Source of the DNA: Chlorocebus sabaeus
Lineage: Eukaryota; Chordata; Mammalia; Primates; Cercopithecidae
Assembly (NCBI RefSeq): GCF_047675955.1
Contig: NC_132914.1
Span: 44,540,521 to 44,604,520, forward strand
Direction: 5' to 3'
Length of the DNA: 64,000 nt
Both the position numbers and the translations under genes were made by a program. The notes beneath the pieces were generated by a model, which worked only from the letters and a program-made list of their open reading frames with translations, did not search any database and was not told the DNA's origin. Positions 31,321-43,289 of this stretch are shown here, piece after piece. Position 1 is the first letter of the stretch. Every line of letters starts with the position of its first letter.

Positions 31321-32254
31321 TTTTTCTTGTGGAAACTGTAAGTGAGAACTGACTAGGAACATGTGAGAAGATGAAGGTTTAGCCAAGTTCAGAGGCCATG
31401 AATCTGCAGTGAAGAGCAAGGGAAAGCAAGATCCTAGAGGATACTGGCACGTGGCCGGATCACAGAATCCAGGTTAGAAAGGGGGAAAAGAAAAGTCAAG
31501 ACAGGTATGACAAATCAGGAGAAAGTGAATGGAATAATGAAATGGAAGAACCTTTCTAAAGAACATAATCTCAAATTCCCTGCTGCTCACTTTTTGTAAA
31601 AATTAAGAAATATTCACCAACAACAAAAAAAAAATCAGGAGAGTATGACGCCACCCGTTTTACTTCTAGAAGTTTTTCCTATATAAAATCAAACAAAGAG
31701 AGAGGATTGTGTACTAAATTTAATAGTTTGGCCTTTAGAATCATGTTCCTTAAAGGGCATCAGTGTGAGGGCTTCACCGTTCTGCACATCCACCTGAGTT
31801 TTAAAACATGGTTTCTACTAAGCACCTGGTATCTTGTATACAGGGGATGAATGTGATCTTGTTTCCTTCTTTAGCTGCTAGAAACCTTAGAGCACAAAAT
31901 GAGGCCACTTTTGTAACTGTGTCTGACTCAGCAGCGTAACTTTTCTGTTGTCTTCCATGTGCTATTCTGTTTTTATTTTTCCTTTCCCTGATTGCTGTCT
32001 ATACATACATTTTTGAGAAGTTGTTTTTCTTTATTTTTCAAACTAATTCATTCAATACTCTCCTCCAGGTAGAGTTTGTAGTTGTTTCTAGTTGTGGAAA
32101 TTGGATTAGAATGAAGCCTTGTGGAATCCAAGAAGAACTCATTATTCTTTAGCTGCTTTCATCTCTAACTGTGTTGGGCATCCTCCTGAGATGGTCCTCA
32201 AGATGGCAGACCCCTGGAATCATCTGTACACTTTCCTCTCTTTTCACAGGTAAG
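31321..32254. other. Unrecognised intergenic DNA
   Basis: No gene or recognisable repeat. Confidence 0.5.
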
Positions 32255-33355
32255 GAATTTATAAATATAATGAATTTTTTTTTCCTGTAATTAGGTTACA
32301 TTGAATAACAAAGGGGAAGGGATTACACAGATGTAATGAAGGTCCCCAGTCACTTGGCTCTGAGTTAATCCAAAGGGAGATTGTCCGGAGCTGGCCTGAT
32401 CTAATCAGGTGAGCTCTTGATAAGAGGGCGCCAGCCTTCCCTGAGAGATTCAAAGCAGCACAGATGCTCTCCTGTTGGATCTGTAGAAACATAATGCTAT
32501 GCTGTGGAGAGGGCCACTTAGGGCTGCAGTCCTCCAGCTAAAAGAACTGAATTCTGCTGTGGGGGCTCAGAAAACAATACCCCAGAACGAAATCTCAAAT
32601 GTAGCCTGGAAAGAAAAAGTTCTTCTTTGACCTCCTGCCCTCCTATCTCTCAGTCCCATTCTCCCCTGAGGCTATCCATAGAAACCAGAACTCCTTTTCC
32701 CCAAAGGCAGCCATAAAACCCAAAAATGTTCCTCTAACTTTCCCTCTGTCCTGTCTATGTAAAAACTGGCCATAAAGAAATTATCTGACTTACCTTGTTT
32801 GACTGTGGATGATAAGACCCCCATTCTAGAGAGAGTTCTGCCCCATACCCAGAAGGAAGGAATACTGCACAGAGAAGCCAAGAAGAATCTAGAAAGACAG
32901 GCCTTGCTGAGTTCCCCACTGTTTATCAGCATTTGAGTGTACCCTTTTTGACAACCCTATTTCGACACAGCTGTCCATAATTTGCTGAACCTAGGCAAAA
33001 AAATGGAAAATTGCCCCCATTCTGAAGGCTCACATGTTTACTTACATGTTAAATAAATTTGTATGCCTTTTCTTCTATAAATAGGCTTTTATGAGTTTTC
33101 AGCAAACCTTCAAGGGGCCAAGGGGAACATTACCCTTGGTCACTATACTGCCAACAACCTATGAGCCTGGAAGAAGACCCCAAGTCTCAGATGAAACCAC
33201 GACCTCAGCCAACACCTCAATTTCAGCCTCATGAGATCCTAAGCAGAGGGTACACGTGGATGCCTAACTGACAAAAACTGTGAGATAATAAATATGTATT
33301 TTGGAAACTGCTAAACTGGTGTTGATTTGTTATATAGCAATTGAAAACTAATATA
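32255..33355 (+). mobile_element. Old dispersed repeat split by a solitary LTR
   Basis: Left part 32255-32557 (TAATTAGGTTACATTGAATA, GAGAGATTCAAAGCAGC, GAACTGAATTCTGC) and right part 33148-33355 (CTGCCAACAACCTATGAGCC, TTTCAGCCTCATGAGATCC, AACTGTGAGATAATAAATAT, GCAATTGAAAACTAATATA) are two halves of one ancient mammalian repeat. I recognise the pattern, particularly the TGTGAGATAATAAAT end, but not the exact family name. Confidence 0.72.
32558..33147 (+). mobile_element. Solitary ERV1-type LTR, 4-bp target duplication
   Basis: A 590-bp block begins TGTGGGGGCTCAG and ends GGTCACTATA. It is flanked by CTGC on both sides (32554-32557 and 33148-33151). It has a polyadenylation signal AATAAA (33049 region) and a TATAAATAG phrase (33079). 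TG at the start, a near-CA end (here TA), 4-bp duplications and length fit a gammaretrovirus-like LTR left after LTR-LTR recombination. No internal viral genes are present. The family name is uncertain. Confidence 0.8.
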
Positions 33356-34859
33356 CAAACACTGCTGTATTTATTTGTTTTCTTCATTAATTACACATAA
33401 CATATCCTCACTTCTGTATCCATCAGTAAGGCAAGGTTCTGTGATAAAGACTTACCTGCATTGTATGTCTGTATGGTTCCCTTCCCTATCCCAAATCTTA
33501 GGTGCGTATTTTGATTGATGATGATTGTCCTTGATCTAAGAGCTGCTGTGATATCCTGCTACCCCATTCTTCAACCCCCTCAGACACTGGGGTCATTGTA
33601 GAATGACTCATAACATTCCCTGTGACCCCAACACATGTTATTCTGAGGTTTCTCAGTCTACAATACAGTAGTCCCTAAATAACAGGACAACTTTTACTAT
33701 TGTAGAAAAAGTGCACGCAGAGGCAAGGTGGTGGCTGATCTGCTGCAGCAGGGGAGGCCCTGTATTCTGCTGCTGCCCCATACTGACCAGATGCCCATTT
33801 AGACAAGGTTTCCCCCTGTTTCCACTCACAGACACAGCAGTCTCTCAGACTCAAGGTGGCCTCCAATTCCTTAGCATCCACTCCTTGTAGAAGCAGTGCC
33901 TTCCCCTTTGCAGGCCAGTGATGTTTTTTAGATTCTCAAACACAAAGTGTCTGATCATTCACCTTTTCCTGGGCTTGACTGACTATAGGAATACAACAGT
34001 GGTGGTGGAGAGGGTTAAGGAATTGGTGTAACCTTTCACACCTCAAAGGTATTCACCAACACTAAGTGGCAAGCTCTCTTTCTCTTTCACACACACAACC
34101 CCCCCCCCAAAAAACACACACACACACACACACACACACAGATACACACATTCTCTGGAAGCTCATCTCATCACAAATTTACAGCCCTGTAATCACCCTT
34201 GAATGACCCTCTTCAGGAGGTATTTGGGAAAGCAAGGAGAGAAAACAGGTTGCTCATTCTGTCACATGCATTATTGGATTTGAGCAATTATTTTAATCCC
34301 CACAGTAGAAATTTGCCTATATTTCCATATTGGTACAAACTCTTCAGTCTACTTAAGTGAATATCCAAGGAACTATTTAATTTCCAATTTAATAGTATTA
34401 TAGGAAAAAAAGACAATAACAAAACAAATTTGAATCAAATAAATGGTCTCATATAAATGGCATCTGCAATACCTTCAATAACTAGGCAGAAGATGTATCA
34501 TGCTATCATAGTTTTATTTTAAAAAACCACCAAAGCAGTTTCATCTTTAACACCCTACCTAAGATTTCTAAACGATAGCCCATCAAATTATATCCCCATT
34601 AGGTATATAATAGCTCCTTTCTTACCTTAGATACTTGTTTCACAAGTTTTTTGAAAAGCCTTTGCTTGAAATTAAAATCTGACCAACACACTAGAGCAGA
34701 GATAATTCCTCAGTGTCAATACGGCTTCCTTAGAAACTTATCCACATATAACCAATGCAGTTTCACTTCAGTGTAGAACATACTCACAGAGAAAAAGAAA
34801 ATACAAATGAGATCACAATAATAAACACCCTATTTCTTATTTTTAAAAAAGCATGTCTT
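33356..34859. other. Unrecognised DNA with (CA)n
   Basis: No gene. A C-run followed by a (CA)n tract lies at 34086-34148. A possible MIR trace near 34260-34320 is too weak to call. Confidence 0.5.
34086..34148 (+). repeat. Compound (CA)n / C-run / (CA)n
   Basis: A short CA run, ten C, six A and then about fourteen CA units. The compound structure suggests high mutability. Confidence 0.92.
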
Positions 34860-35099
34860 CAGAAGTGCTTTTTTAAAAAAATTTTACTTTAAGTTCTGGG
34901 ATACATGTGCAGAATGTGTAGGTTTGTTCCATAGGCATATATGTGCCATGGTGGTTTGCTGCACCTATCAACCCATTATCTAGGTTTTAAGCCACGCATG
35001 CATTAGGTATTTGTTCTAATGCTCTCCCTCCCCTTTCCCCCAACCCCCTGACAGGCCCCAGTATGTGATGTTCCCCTCCCTGTGTTCACATGCTGTCCT

Positions 35100-37536
35100 T
35101 CAACTCCCACTTCTGAGTGAGAACATGCGGTGTTTGGTTTTCCGTTTCTGTGTTAGTTTACTGAGAATGATGGCTTCCAGCTTCATCCATGTCCCTGCAA
35201 AGGACATGAACTCATTCTTTTTTATGGCTGCATAGTATTCCATGGTGTGTATGTGCCACATTTTCGTTATCCAATTTGTCATTGATGGGCGTTTGGGTTT
35301 GTTCCAGGTCTTTGCTATTGTAAGTAGTGCTGCAATAAAAATACATGTCCATGTGTCTTTATAGTAGAATGATTTATATTCCTTTGGGTATATACCAGGT
35401 AATGAGATTGCTGGGTCAAATGGTATTTCTGGTTCTAGATCCTTGGGGAATTGCCACACTGTCTTCCACAATGGGGTTGAACTAATTTACACTCCCACCA
35501 ACAGTGTAAAAGCGTTCCTATTTCTCCACAGCTTCACCAGCATCTGTTGTTTCCTGACTTTTTAATGACTACCATTCTAACTGGCACGAGATGGTATCTC
35601 ATTGTGGTTTTGATTTGCATTTCTCTAATGACCAGTGATGATGAGCTTTTTTTCATTTGTTTGTTGACCGCATGAATGTCTTCTTTTGAGAAGTGCCTGT
35701 TCATATCCTTCACCCAATTTTTGATGGGATTTCTTATGTTTCTTTGTTTGTTTTCTTGTAAATTTGTTTAAGTTCTTTGTAGATTCTGGATATTAGACCT
35801 TTATCAGTTGGGTAGATTGCAAAAATTTTCTCTCATTCTGTGGGTTGCTTGTTCACTCTAATGATAGTTTATCTTGCTGTGCAGAAGCTCTTTAGTTTAT
35901 TTAGACCCATTTGTTAATTTTGGCTTTTGTTGCAATTACTTTTTGTGTTTTAGTCATGAAGTCTTTGCCCATGCCTATGTCATAAATGGTATTGGCTAGA
36001 TTTTCTTCTAGGGCTTTTATGGTTTTGGGTTTTACAATTAATTCTTTAATCCATCTTGAGTTAATTTTTGTATAAGGTGTAAGGAAGGGGTCCAGTTTCA
36101 GTTTTCTGCATATGGCTAGCCAGTTTTCCCAACACCATTTATTAAATAGGGAATACTTTCCCCACTGCTTGTTTTTGTCAGGTTTGGTGAAGATTGGATG
36201 GTTGTAGATGTGTAGTGTTACTTCTGAGGTCTCTGTTCTGTTCCATTGTTCTACATATCTGTTTTGGCACCAGTACCATGCTGTTTTGGTTACTGTAGTC
36301 TTGTAGTATAGTAGGAAGTCAGGTAGCATGATGCCTCCAGCTTTGTTATTTTTGCTTAGGATTGTCTTGACTAAATTGATTCTTTTTTGGCTCCATATGA
36401 AATTTAAAGTAGTTTTTTCCTAATTTTGTAAAGAAAGTCAATGGTAGCTTAATGGGAATGGAATTGAATCTATAAATTACTTTGAGCAGTATGGCCATTT
36501 TCACGATATTGATTCTTCCTATCCATGAGCATGGAATTTTTTTCTATTTGTTTGTGCCCTCTCTTATTTCCTTGAGCAGTGATTTGTAGTTCTCCTTGAA
36601 GAGGTCACTCACATCCCTTGTAAGTTGTATTCCTATGTATTGTACTCTCTTTGTAGCAATTTTGATGCCAGTTCACTCAAAATTTGGCTCTCTGCCTGTC
36701 TACTATTGGTGTATAGGAATGCTTGGGATTTTCGCACATTGATTTTGTATCCTGAGAGTTTGCTGAAGTTGCTCATCAGTTTAAAGTGTTTTGGGGCCGA
36801 GAAGATGTGGTTTTCTAAATATAAAATAATGTCATCTGCAAGCAGAGACAATTTGACTATCTCTCTTTCTATTTGAATACCCTTTATTTCTTTCTCTTGC
36901 CTGATTGCACTGACCAGAACTTCCAATATTATGTTGAATAAGAGTGGTGACAGAGGACATCCTTGTCTTGTGCTGGTTTTCAAAGGGAATGCTTCCAGCT
37001 TTTGCCCATTCAGTATGATATAGGCTGTGGGTTTGTCATAAATAACGCTTATTATTTTGAGATATGTTCCATCAATACTTAGTTTATTGAGAGTTTTTAA
37101 CATGAAGGGAGGTTAAATTTTATCAAAGGCCTTTTCTGCATCTATTGAGATAATCATGTGGTTTTTGTCATTGGTTCTCTTTATGTCATGCATTACGTTT
37201 ATTGATTAGCATATGTTGGACCAGCCTTGCATCCCAGGGATGATGCCAACTTGATCGTGGTGGATAAGCTTTTTGATGTGCTGCTGGATTCAGTTTGCCA
37301 GTATTTTACTGAGGATTTTCATATCAATGTTCATCAGGGATATTGGCCTGAAATTTTTTTGTTGTTGTTGTGTCTCTGCCAGGTTTTGGTATCAGGATGC
37401 TGCTGGCCTCATAAAACGAGTTAGGGAGGAATCCCTCTTTTTCTATTGTGTGGAATAGTTTCAGAAGGAATGTTACAAGCTCCTCTTTATACCTCTGGTA
37501 GAATTTGGCTGTGAATCCATCTGGTCCTGGGCTTTG

Positions 37537-37568
<32 letters not shown>

Positions 37569-38690
37569 GGTGGTGGTAGGCTATTAATTACTGCCTCAAT
37601 TTCAGAGCCTGTTATTGGTCTATTCAGGGATTCAACTTCTTCCTGGTTTAGTCTTGAGAGGATGTATGTGCCCAGGAAATTTTCTATTTCTTCTAGATTT
37701 TCTAGTTTATTTGCAAAGAGGTGTTTATGATATTCTCTGACGGTAGTTTGTATTTTTGTGGGATCAGTAGTGATATCCCCTTTATCATTCTTTATTGGGT
37801 ATATTTCATTCTTCTCTCTTTTCTTCTTTATTAGTCTAGCTAGCAGTCTATTTTGTTAATCTTTTCAAAAATCCAGCCCCTGCATTCATTGATTTTTTTT
37901 AAAAGAGTTTTTTGTTTCTCTATCTCCTTCAGTTCTGCTCTGATCTTAGTTATTTCTTGTATTCTGCTAGCTTTTGAATTTGTTTGTTCTTGCTTCTCTA
38001 GTTCTTTTAATTGTGATGTTAATGTGTCAATTTCAGCTCTTTCCAGCTTTCTGATGTGGGCATTTAGTGCTATAAATTTCCCCCTTAACACTGTTTTAGC
38101 TGTGTCCCAGAGATTCTGGTACGTTGTCTCTTTGTTCTCATTAGTTTCAGAAAACTTTTTTATTTCTGTCTTAATTTTGTTATTTACCCAGTAGTCATTC
38201 AGGAGCAAGTTGTTCAATTTCCATGTAGTTGTGTGGTTTTGAGTGAGTTTCTTAATCCTGAGTTCTAATTTGATTGCACTGCGGTCTGAGAGACTGTTTC
38301 TTTTCCATTTGCTGAGGAGTGTTTTACTTCCAATTATGTAGTCAATTTTATAATAAGTGCTATGTGATAATGAGAGAAACGTATATTCTGTTGATTTGGG
38401 GTGGAGACTTCTGTAGATGTCTATTAGGACCACTTGGTCCAGAACCGAGTTTGAGTCCTGAATATCCTTGTTAGTTTTTCTTAATTAACTAATCGATCTG
38501 TTAATTGATCTGTCTAATATTGACAGTGGGGTGTTAAAGTTCCCCATTACTACTATGTGGGAGTCTAAGTCTCTTTGTAGGTCTCTAAGAACTTGTTTTA
38601 TGAAACTGGGTGCTCCTGTATTGGGTACATATATATTTAGGGTAGTTAGCTCTTCTTGTTGCATTGATCCCTCTACCATTATGTAACGCT
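35100..38690 (-). pseudogene. L1 ORF2: L1 ORF2 remnant, 5'-truncated with multiple breaks
   Basis: Readable pieces in order: endonuclease middle (38485-38751: TTLNIYVPNTGAPSF, VMGNFNTPLS), endonuclease end and linker (37840-38433: [16 protein letters not shown] with Arg for the usual His), RT (36633-37103: [14 protein letters not shown] and LLADDI, with the usual FADD phenylalanine replaced by leucine), thumb-adjacent region (35901-36329) and C-terminus (35100-35471: FDPAISLPGIYPKEYKSFYY). The altered SDH and FADD motifs plus at least five frame breaks make it inactive. A trinucleotide expansion at 37534-37577 replaces the lysine pair before SPGPDGF. Confidence 0.92.
37534..37577 (+). repeat. 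(TTG)n(GTG)n trinucleotide tract inside L1 ORF2
   Basis: Seven TTG-type units followed by seven GTG-type units where other L1 copies have only a T-run and GGTTGG. It probably grew from that T-rich seed by slippage. Confidence 0.92.
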
Positions 38691-38705
38691 CCAGAAGTGC
38701 TTTTA

Positions 38706-40178
38706 TAAACAAACAAACAAACAAACACCAGGTAAATAAGGATGTATACACATATAAACGCTAAAGCATTAGCACAAGACTTCTTAAAGTGTGACCTTTA
38801 GTTTATGTCTTTCTATCTAGCAGAATAAGCTCCAATCTTGATAGCTGAGGACTAAAGCAAGAACCAAGACAGAGGAAAAAAAGATTTTGTGTAGCCTATA
38901 GAAGGTTGTGAGAGTTTCTCCCAATAAAAAAAATGTTCCCATTGGAATTGGGATCTATCCTTTCAGAGTGATCAGTATTTTCTGTGTCTAGGATAAGAGC
39001 TGGAATTTTCCTGGAGGCAGATCTTCTTTTTGTTCTAGAAGGAACCACTCTGTGAGCCAATTTAGTCATAGATCTGTAAGGCTCTTTGTTGTTTGGGGGG
39101 AAAGTCTCATGGAAAGCCCCAAACCAATAAAATGATACTAACACAGATGTTTCAGAGCAACATGTTGAACACATTTTTTAGTGAAGTTCTTTGGCATGCA
39201 ATTTTTTGCAGGACTAAGCCTTTGGGAAACCAGAACCACCATGAAGTGGCATACACATTGGGCCCCGCTCCAGGGCACCTGGCTAAGGGCAGAGAAATCA
39301 GCTAGTGCTCTACTTACCAATCCATGAGTTGCTAGCCTTTCCAGAGAAAGGGCATCTTTTTCTAATTTTTATATAAGCGACATATAGGCTAAGGTTTCTG
39401 AGAGACATTTTACATACCACTAGGCTATACAAGAAGAATCTGGGATCTGATCTGATCGTTGTCGTTCACTGGACAAAGACTATGGAAAGAGAATAAACTG
39501 GGATTGGTTTAGAAGTACCTGGACTGCTTGATTTTGTTCAAGAGAGTTAACCCTGAATAATCCAGACTTAAGGAATTGTATAGTCAATTTTTGAGAGTGT
39601 CTTATCTAAGCAACGGGTGAGAGAGAAGGAGTGGGTAGACTATATGCTATAGTGGAGAGTGGGAGTGCTCCTAAATGAATGGATGTTCCTACTGCAGTGG
39701 ATCATCCAGGAACAGGAAAGGAAACATATCTAGGACTGTGAAAGGAGGCTCTAGGTCTGTGAGAAACTGAACCCAGATTTCAGGTAAGGAGACACCAGCA
39801 AAGGTCCATGCAAGATGGCAGCAATTTGAGGATCAAGGAGAAAGAAGGTCAACATGGAATGACCCTGGGAATGGCACAAACAGTGGACTTAAAAATAGTG
39901 ATAGATATATTTTGCCTACATTACGATCCATTCAGTAATCTCCAAGCCTTCAATGAAGTTTTCTTTAAAACCCTGACTTTCATAGCTATGCTTTGGAGAA
40001 AAAAAAAAAAGAGAGAGAGATGTCAGGAAACACATGTGCAGTGCTATTGTAGGGGAGAAGCCAGCCTCTGAGAGTGGAGAAGGAGTCTGGAGCCAGGTGA
40101 CTGGCTACAGTGGCAAATGCAGGGAAACATTCATGGAATAGAAGCATTAATTGAGGACTCTCAGAAATATTTGGGGAG
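38706..40178. other. Unrecognised intergenic DNA
   Basis: An (AAAC)n run at 38707-38727 follows the L1. No gene or other repeat is recognised; small ORFs lack features. Confidence 0.55.
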
Positions 40179-40435
40179 GGCCCGATCCAGTGGCTCACAC
40201 TTGTAATCCCAGCACTTTAGGAGGCCAAGGTGGGTGAATTTCTTGAGCTCAGGGCAACATGGCAAATACCTGATTCTGCAAAAAATACAAAAATTAGGCA
40301 CGGTAGCTCACATATCTAGTCTCAGCTACTTGGGAGGCTGAGGTGGGAGGTTCACTCAAGCCTGGGACGTGGAGGTTGCAGTGAGCCGAGACTGTGCTAC
40401 TATACTCCAGGTTGGGTGACAGAGCAAGATGCAGT
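40179..40435 (+). mobile_element. AluJ-like element G
   Basis: Diverged plus-strand Alu with small internal deletions (the left arm is shortened after GAGCTCAGG). Its 3' tail leads directly into the long polypurine tract, the usual origin of GAAA/GGAA microsatellites. Confidence 0.9.
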
Positions 40436-40627
40436 GAGAAAAAAGAAAGAGAAGAGAAGAGAAGAGAAGAGAAGAGAAGAGAAGAGAAGAGAGGAGAGGA
40501 GAGGAGAGGAGAGGAGAGGAGAGGAGAGGAGAGGAGAGGAGAAGAAAGGAAGAAATAAAGAGGGAAAGGGAAGAAAAGGGAAGGGAAGGAAAGGAAAGAG
40601 GTAGGGAGGGAGGAAGGAAGGAAAGAA

Positions 40628-40882
40628 GCAGGAAGGAAGAAGGGAAGGATGGAGGGAGGAAGAAAGGAAGGAAAGAAGGAGGGAGAAAGGGAGGGAGGAA
40701 GGAAGGAAAGAAGCAGGAAGGAAGAAAGAAGGGAAGGATGGAGGGAGGAAGAAAGGAAGGAAGGAGGGAGAAAGTGAGGGAGGAAGGAAGGAAGGAAGCA
40801 GGAAGGAAGAAAGAAGGGAAGGATGGAGGGAGGAAGAAAGGAAGGAAGGAGGGAGAAAGGGAGGGAGGAAGGAAGGAGAAGG
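40628..40882 (+). repeat. 85-bp higher-order repeat in polypurine tract
   Basis: The marker GCAGGAAGGAAGAA recurs at 40628, 40713 and 40798, exactly 85 bp apart, each time followed by GGGAAGGATGGAGGG. A degenerate fourth copy begins near 40988. Confidence 0.88.
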
Positions 40883-41408
40883 AGGGAGGAAGGAAGGAGG
40901 GAGGGACGAAGGAAGGAGAGGGAGGGAGGATGGAGGAAGGGAGAGAGGAGGGAGGGAGAGAGGAGGGAGGGAGAGAGGAAGGAAGGATGCAGGAAGGAAA
41001 AAAGAAGGGAAGGATGGAGGGAGGAAAAAAGAAGGGAAGGATGGATGGAGAAAGGGAGGGAGGAAGGAAAGAAGGAGAGGGAGAGAGGAAGGAAGGAGGG
41101 AGGGAGGAAGGAAAGAGAGGGAGGGATGAAGGAAGGAGAGGGAGGAAGGAGGGAGGGAGGGAGGAGGGAGGGAGGAAGGAAGGAATGAAGAGAGTGAAGG
41201 AGGAAGAGAGGGAGGGAGGAAGGGAGGGAGGGAAGGAGGAAAGAAGGAAGCAAGGAAGGAAAGGGGAGGGAAGGAGGAAGGAAGGGAGGGAGGGAGAGAG
41301 GGAGGGAGGAAAGAGGAAGGAGGGAAGGAGGAAGAAATGATGGAAGGGAGGGAGAGAGGGAGGGAGGAAGAAGGGAGAGAGGAAGGAAGGAAGGGAAGAA
41401 GGAAGAAA

Positions 41409-41476
41409 GGAAGGAAGGAAGGAAGGAAGGAAGGAAGGAAGGAAGGAAGGAAGGAAGGAAGGAAGGAAGGAAGGAA
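41409..41476 (+). repeat. (GGAA)17 microsatellite
   Basis: Seventeen uninterrupted GGAA units. GGAA is the ETS-factor core. In Ewing sarcoma cells the EWSR1-FLI1 fusion is known to bind such arrays as enhancers. A role at this locus is not shown by sequence alone. Confidence 0.96.
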
Positions 41477-41541
41477 GAAGGGAGGGAAGAAAGGAAGGAG
41501 CAAACAAGGGCTGGATGAAGGAAGGAAGAAGGGAAGGACAT

Positions 41542-42009
41542 AATTGATATATTTAAATATTTAAAAAATACTTGACAAGAGGAACCAGATAACCTGGACT
41601 AAAAACAATTGTTCAAGTAGGAACCTGAATTAAGTTAATTGGTATTAAAGGAAATAGTGATCCTGGAAGAAGGGCTAAGTCATGGGGACCTGTGAGATAC
41701 TCAGGGAAGAATGAATGGCTAGAAGAGAAAGGAATGTGGTGTTGCTGACACTGAAGTACCACAGAAACTTTTCTCTTAGCCCTTAAAAAGAAAAGTTGAC
41801 AGTTCCAGTCTTATAAAGGGAAAAGCACATTGCTAGATGTAATCTCATTTTCATTTCCTCTCTGTTATGACTGAAATATTAATTATAAATATTTATGCAG
41901 AAGAATTAATATTCAGATTCAATAATTAACTATTTTAAAAATTAAAATATATTCTTCTAAAACACATGCAAAGACCAAAAAAAATCTGATTTTATATTAC
42001 TTTACCTTT
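41542..42009. other. Unrecognised intergenic DNA
   Basis: AT-rich, no features recognised. Confidence 0.5.
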
Positions 42010-42324
42010 TTCTTTCTTTTATTTTTATTTTTATTTATTTTTTTTTTTTGAGGTAGGATCTTGCTCTGTCACCGAGACTGAAGTGCAGTGGTGAGAGCAC
42101 ACCCTACTTCAGCCTGACCTCCTGAGCCGAAAGTGATCCACCCCACATCAGCAGTTGGGACCACAGGTGCATACCACCATGCCCAGCTAATTTATTTTTA
42201 CTTTTGGAGAGATAAGGTCTTGCTATGTTGCTCAGGCTGGTCTCAAACTCCTGGGCTCAAGCCATCTTCCAGCCTCAGCTTCCCAAAGTGCTGGGAGTAC
42301 AGCCATGAGCCACCACACCTGGCC
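42010..42324 (-). mobile_element. AluJ-like element H
   Basis: Antisense Alu with a T-rich tail (42010-42050) and heavy divergence, ending CACCACACCTGGCC. Confidence 0.93.
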
Positions 42325-43289
42325 TGTACTCTTTTCTTTATCACACTTTTGGTATTGACTAGTTATCTACCCATTTTCCTGTCTTCCAGTCATCTTAACT
42401 CAGATGCCTACAAAAAGCCAAAACTGCCTACAGTTTTAAAAATAAAATAAAAATTCTGCTTCAGCAAATGTTGCATTATTTTATTTTAAATAAAATTGCA
42501 TGTTACTTCATGATGATTAGATCTAACCCAATCAGCAAAAGCCTTGCTAAAATAATAAAATCTGAAAAAAAAATAAGATGTAAATGCAAGAATACTTATT
42601 AGAATTATTAATACATAGTTTTCCTGGAATGCTAATAATCTAAAGTAATCTAAGGAAATGTTTATTCCATCAACTTGTGACTTAATCTAATTACGTTGAT
42701 TGGAAGTGTTAAAACTGTGCCAATAAAAGAAACATTTGTGATGAAATCATGTATTTACTATTTCCACTGTAACTGAACAATGCACAGAAAATTTCCCTCT
42801 GAAACACCACTGCCAAGCACTATGGGAACCACTTGTGTCTATTTATCTACGACATCCACGATACAACATCCATGTACAACATCCATTTAACATAAATCAT
42901 GGATTTCAGAAAAGCTAATATTTTTAATAAATGAGAATTGATTGTTAAATAAGACAACAGTGAAGCCACCAAAATTTATATGCAAATTAGCCCTTTTATT
43001 GTTATTTTATGTGAGCACACAGAACTAGAGCTAAAGTTAAAGATGTGAGTAGGGCATACATCATTTGTGCTTCACAAAGCTGACTGTCTATCCTGACATT
43101 AAACAAATAAATATAACAAGTTACACAAAGGTGTACGAGAAGCCCAGATGTGTGTAGTATGGAGAGAAGCATCAGTGAAGTGTGGGACAACCTCAAGTGC
43201 CCTGATATACATGTGACCGAAGTCCTTGAATGAGAAGGGAAGAAATATTTAAGGGTATAATGTCATATTTTTTTCCAAATTTGCTGAAA
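42325..43289. other. Unrecognised intergenic DNA
   Basis: AT-rich. No gene. The ORF at 43002-43196 has no recognisable feature. Confidence 0.5.

Larger units (their letters stand above)
34860..38705 (-). mobile_element. 5'-truncated L1 (L1PA8-L1PA13-like) with target duplications
   Basis: Minus-strand L1 body ~34873-38691. Flanks share CAGAAGTGCTTTT (34860-34872 and 38692-38704). The 3' UTR (CAGAACTTAAAGTAAAA on the sense strand) has an older L1PA pattern than the elements at 3096 and 45834. The 5' end is truncated in the ORF2 endonuclease domain at the GTTACATAATGGTAG region. There is no internal promoter. Confidence 0.93.
40436..41541 (+). repeat. 1.1-kb polypurine tract (GAGAA/GAGGA/GGAA family)
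   Basis: The plus strand is almost all A and G for about 1,100 nt, with only rare T and C interruptions (GGATGG, AGCAGG). Order: GAGAA pentamers, GAGGA pentamers, mixed GGAA/GGGA/GAAA with higher-order repeats, then pure GGAA. Open frames of 367-415 codons on the minus strand (Ser/Pro/Phe/Leu only) and of 121-200 codons on plus (Gly/Lys/Glu/Arg only) are by-products of composition, not genes. Confidence 0.97.

Noticed and set aside
34260..34320. MIR-like phrase (TTTTAATCCCCACAGTAG)
   Set aside because: Too short and diverged to separate from chance.
40738..41340. Plus-strand Gly/Lys/Glu/Arg frames of 121-200 codons
   Set aside because: Same low-complexity cause; no start context, splice structure or complex sequence.
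40294..41541. Three overlapping minus-strand frames of 367-415 codons rich in Ser, Pro, Phe and Leu
   Set aside because: They are translations of a polypurine microsatellite in all three frames. Stops are rare in such sequence, so frame length is not evidence of coding.
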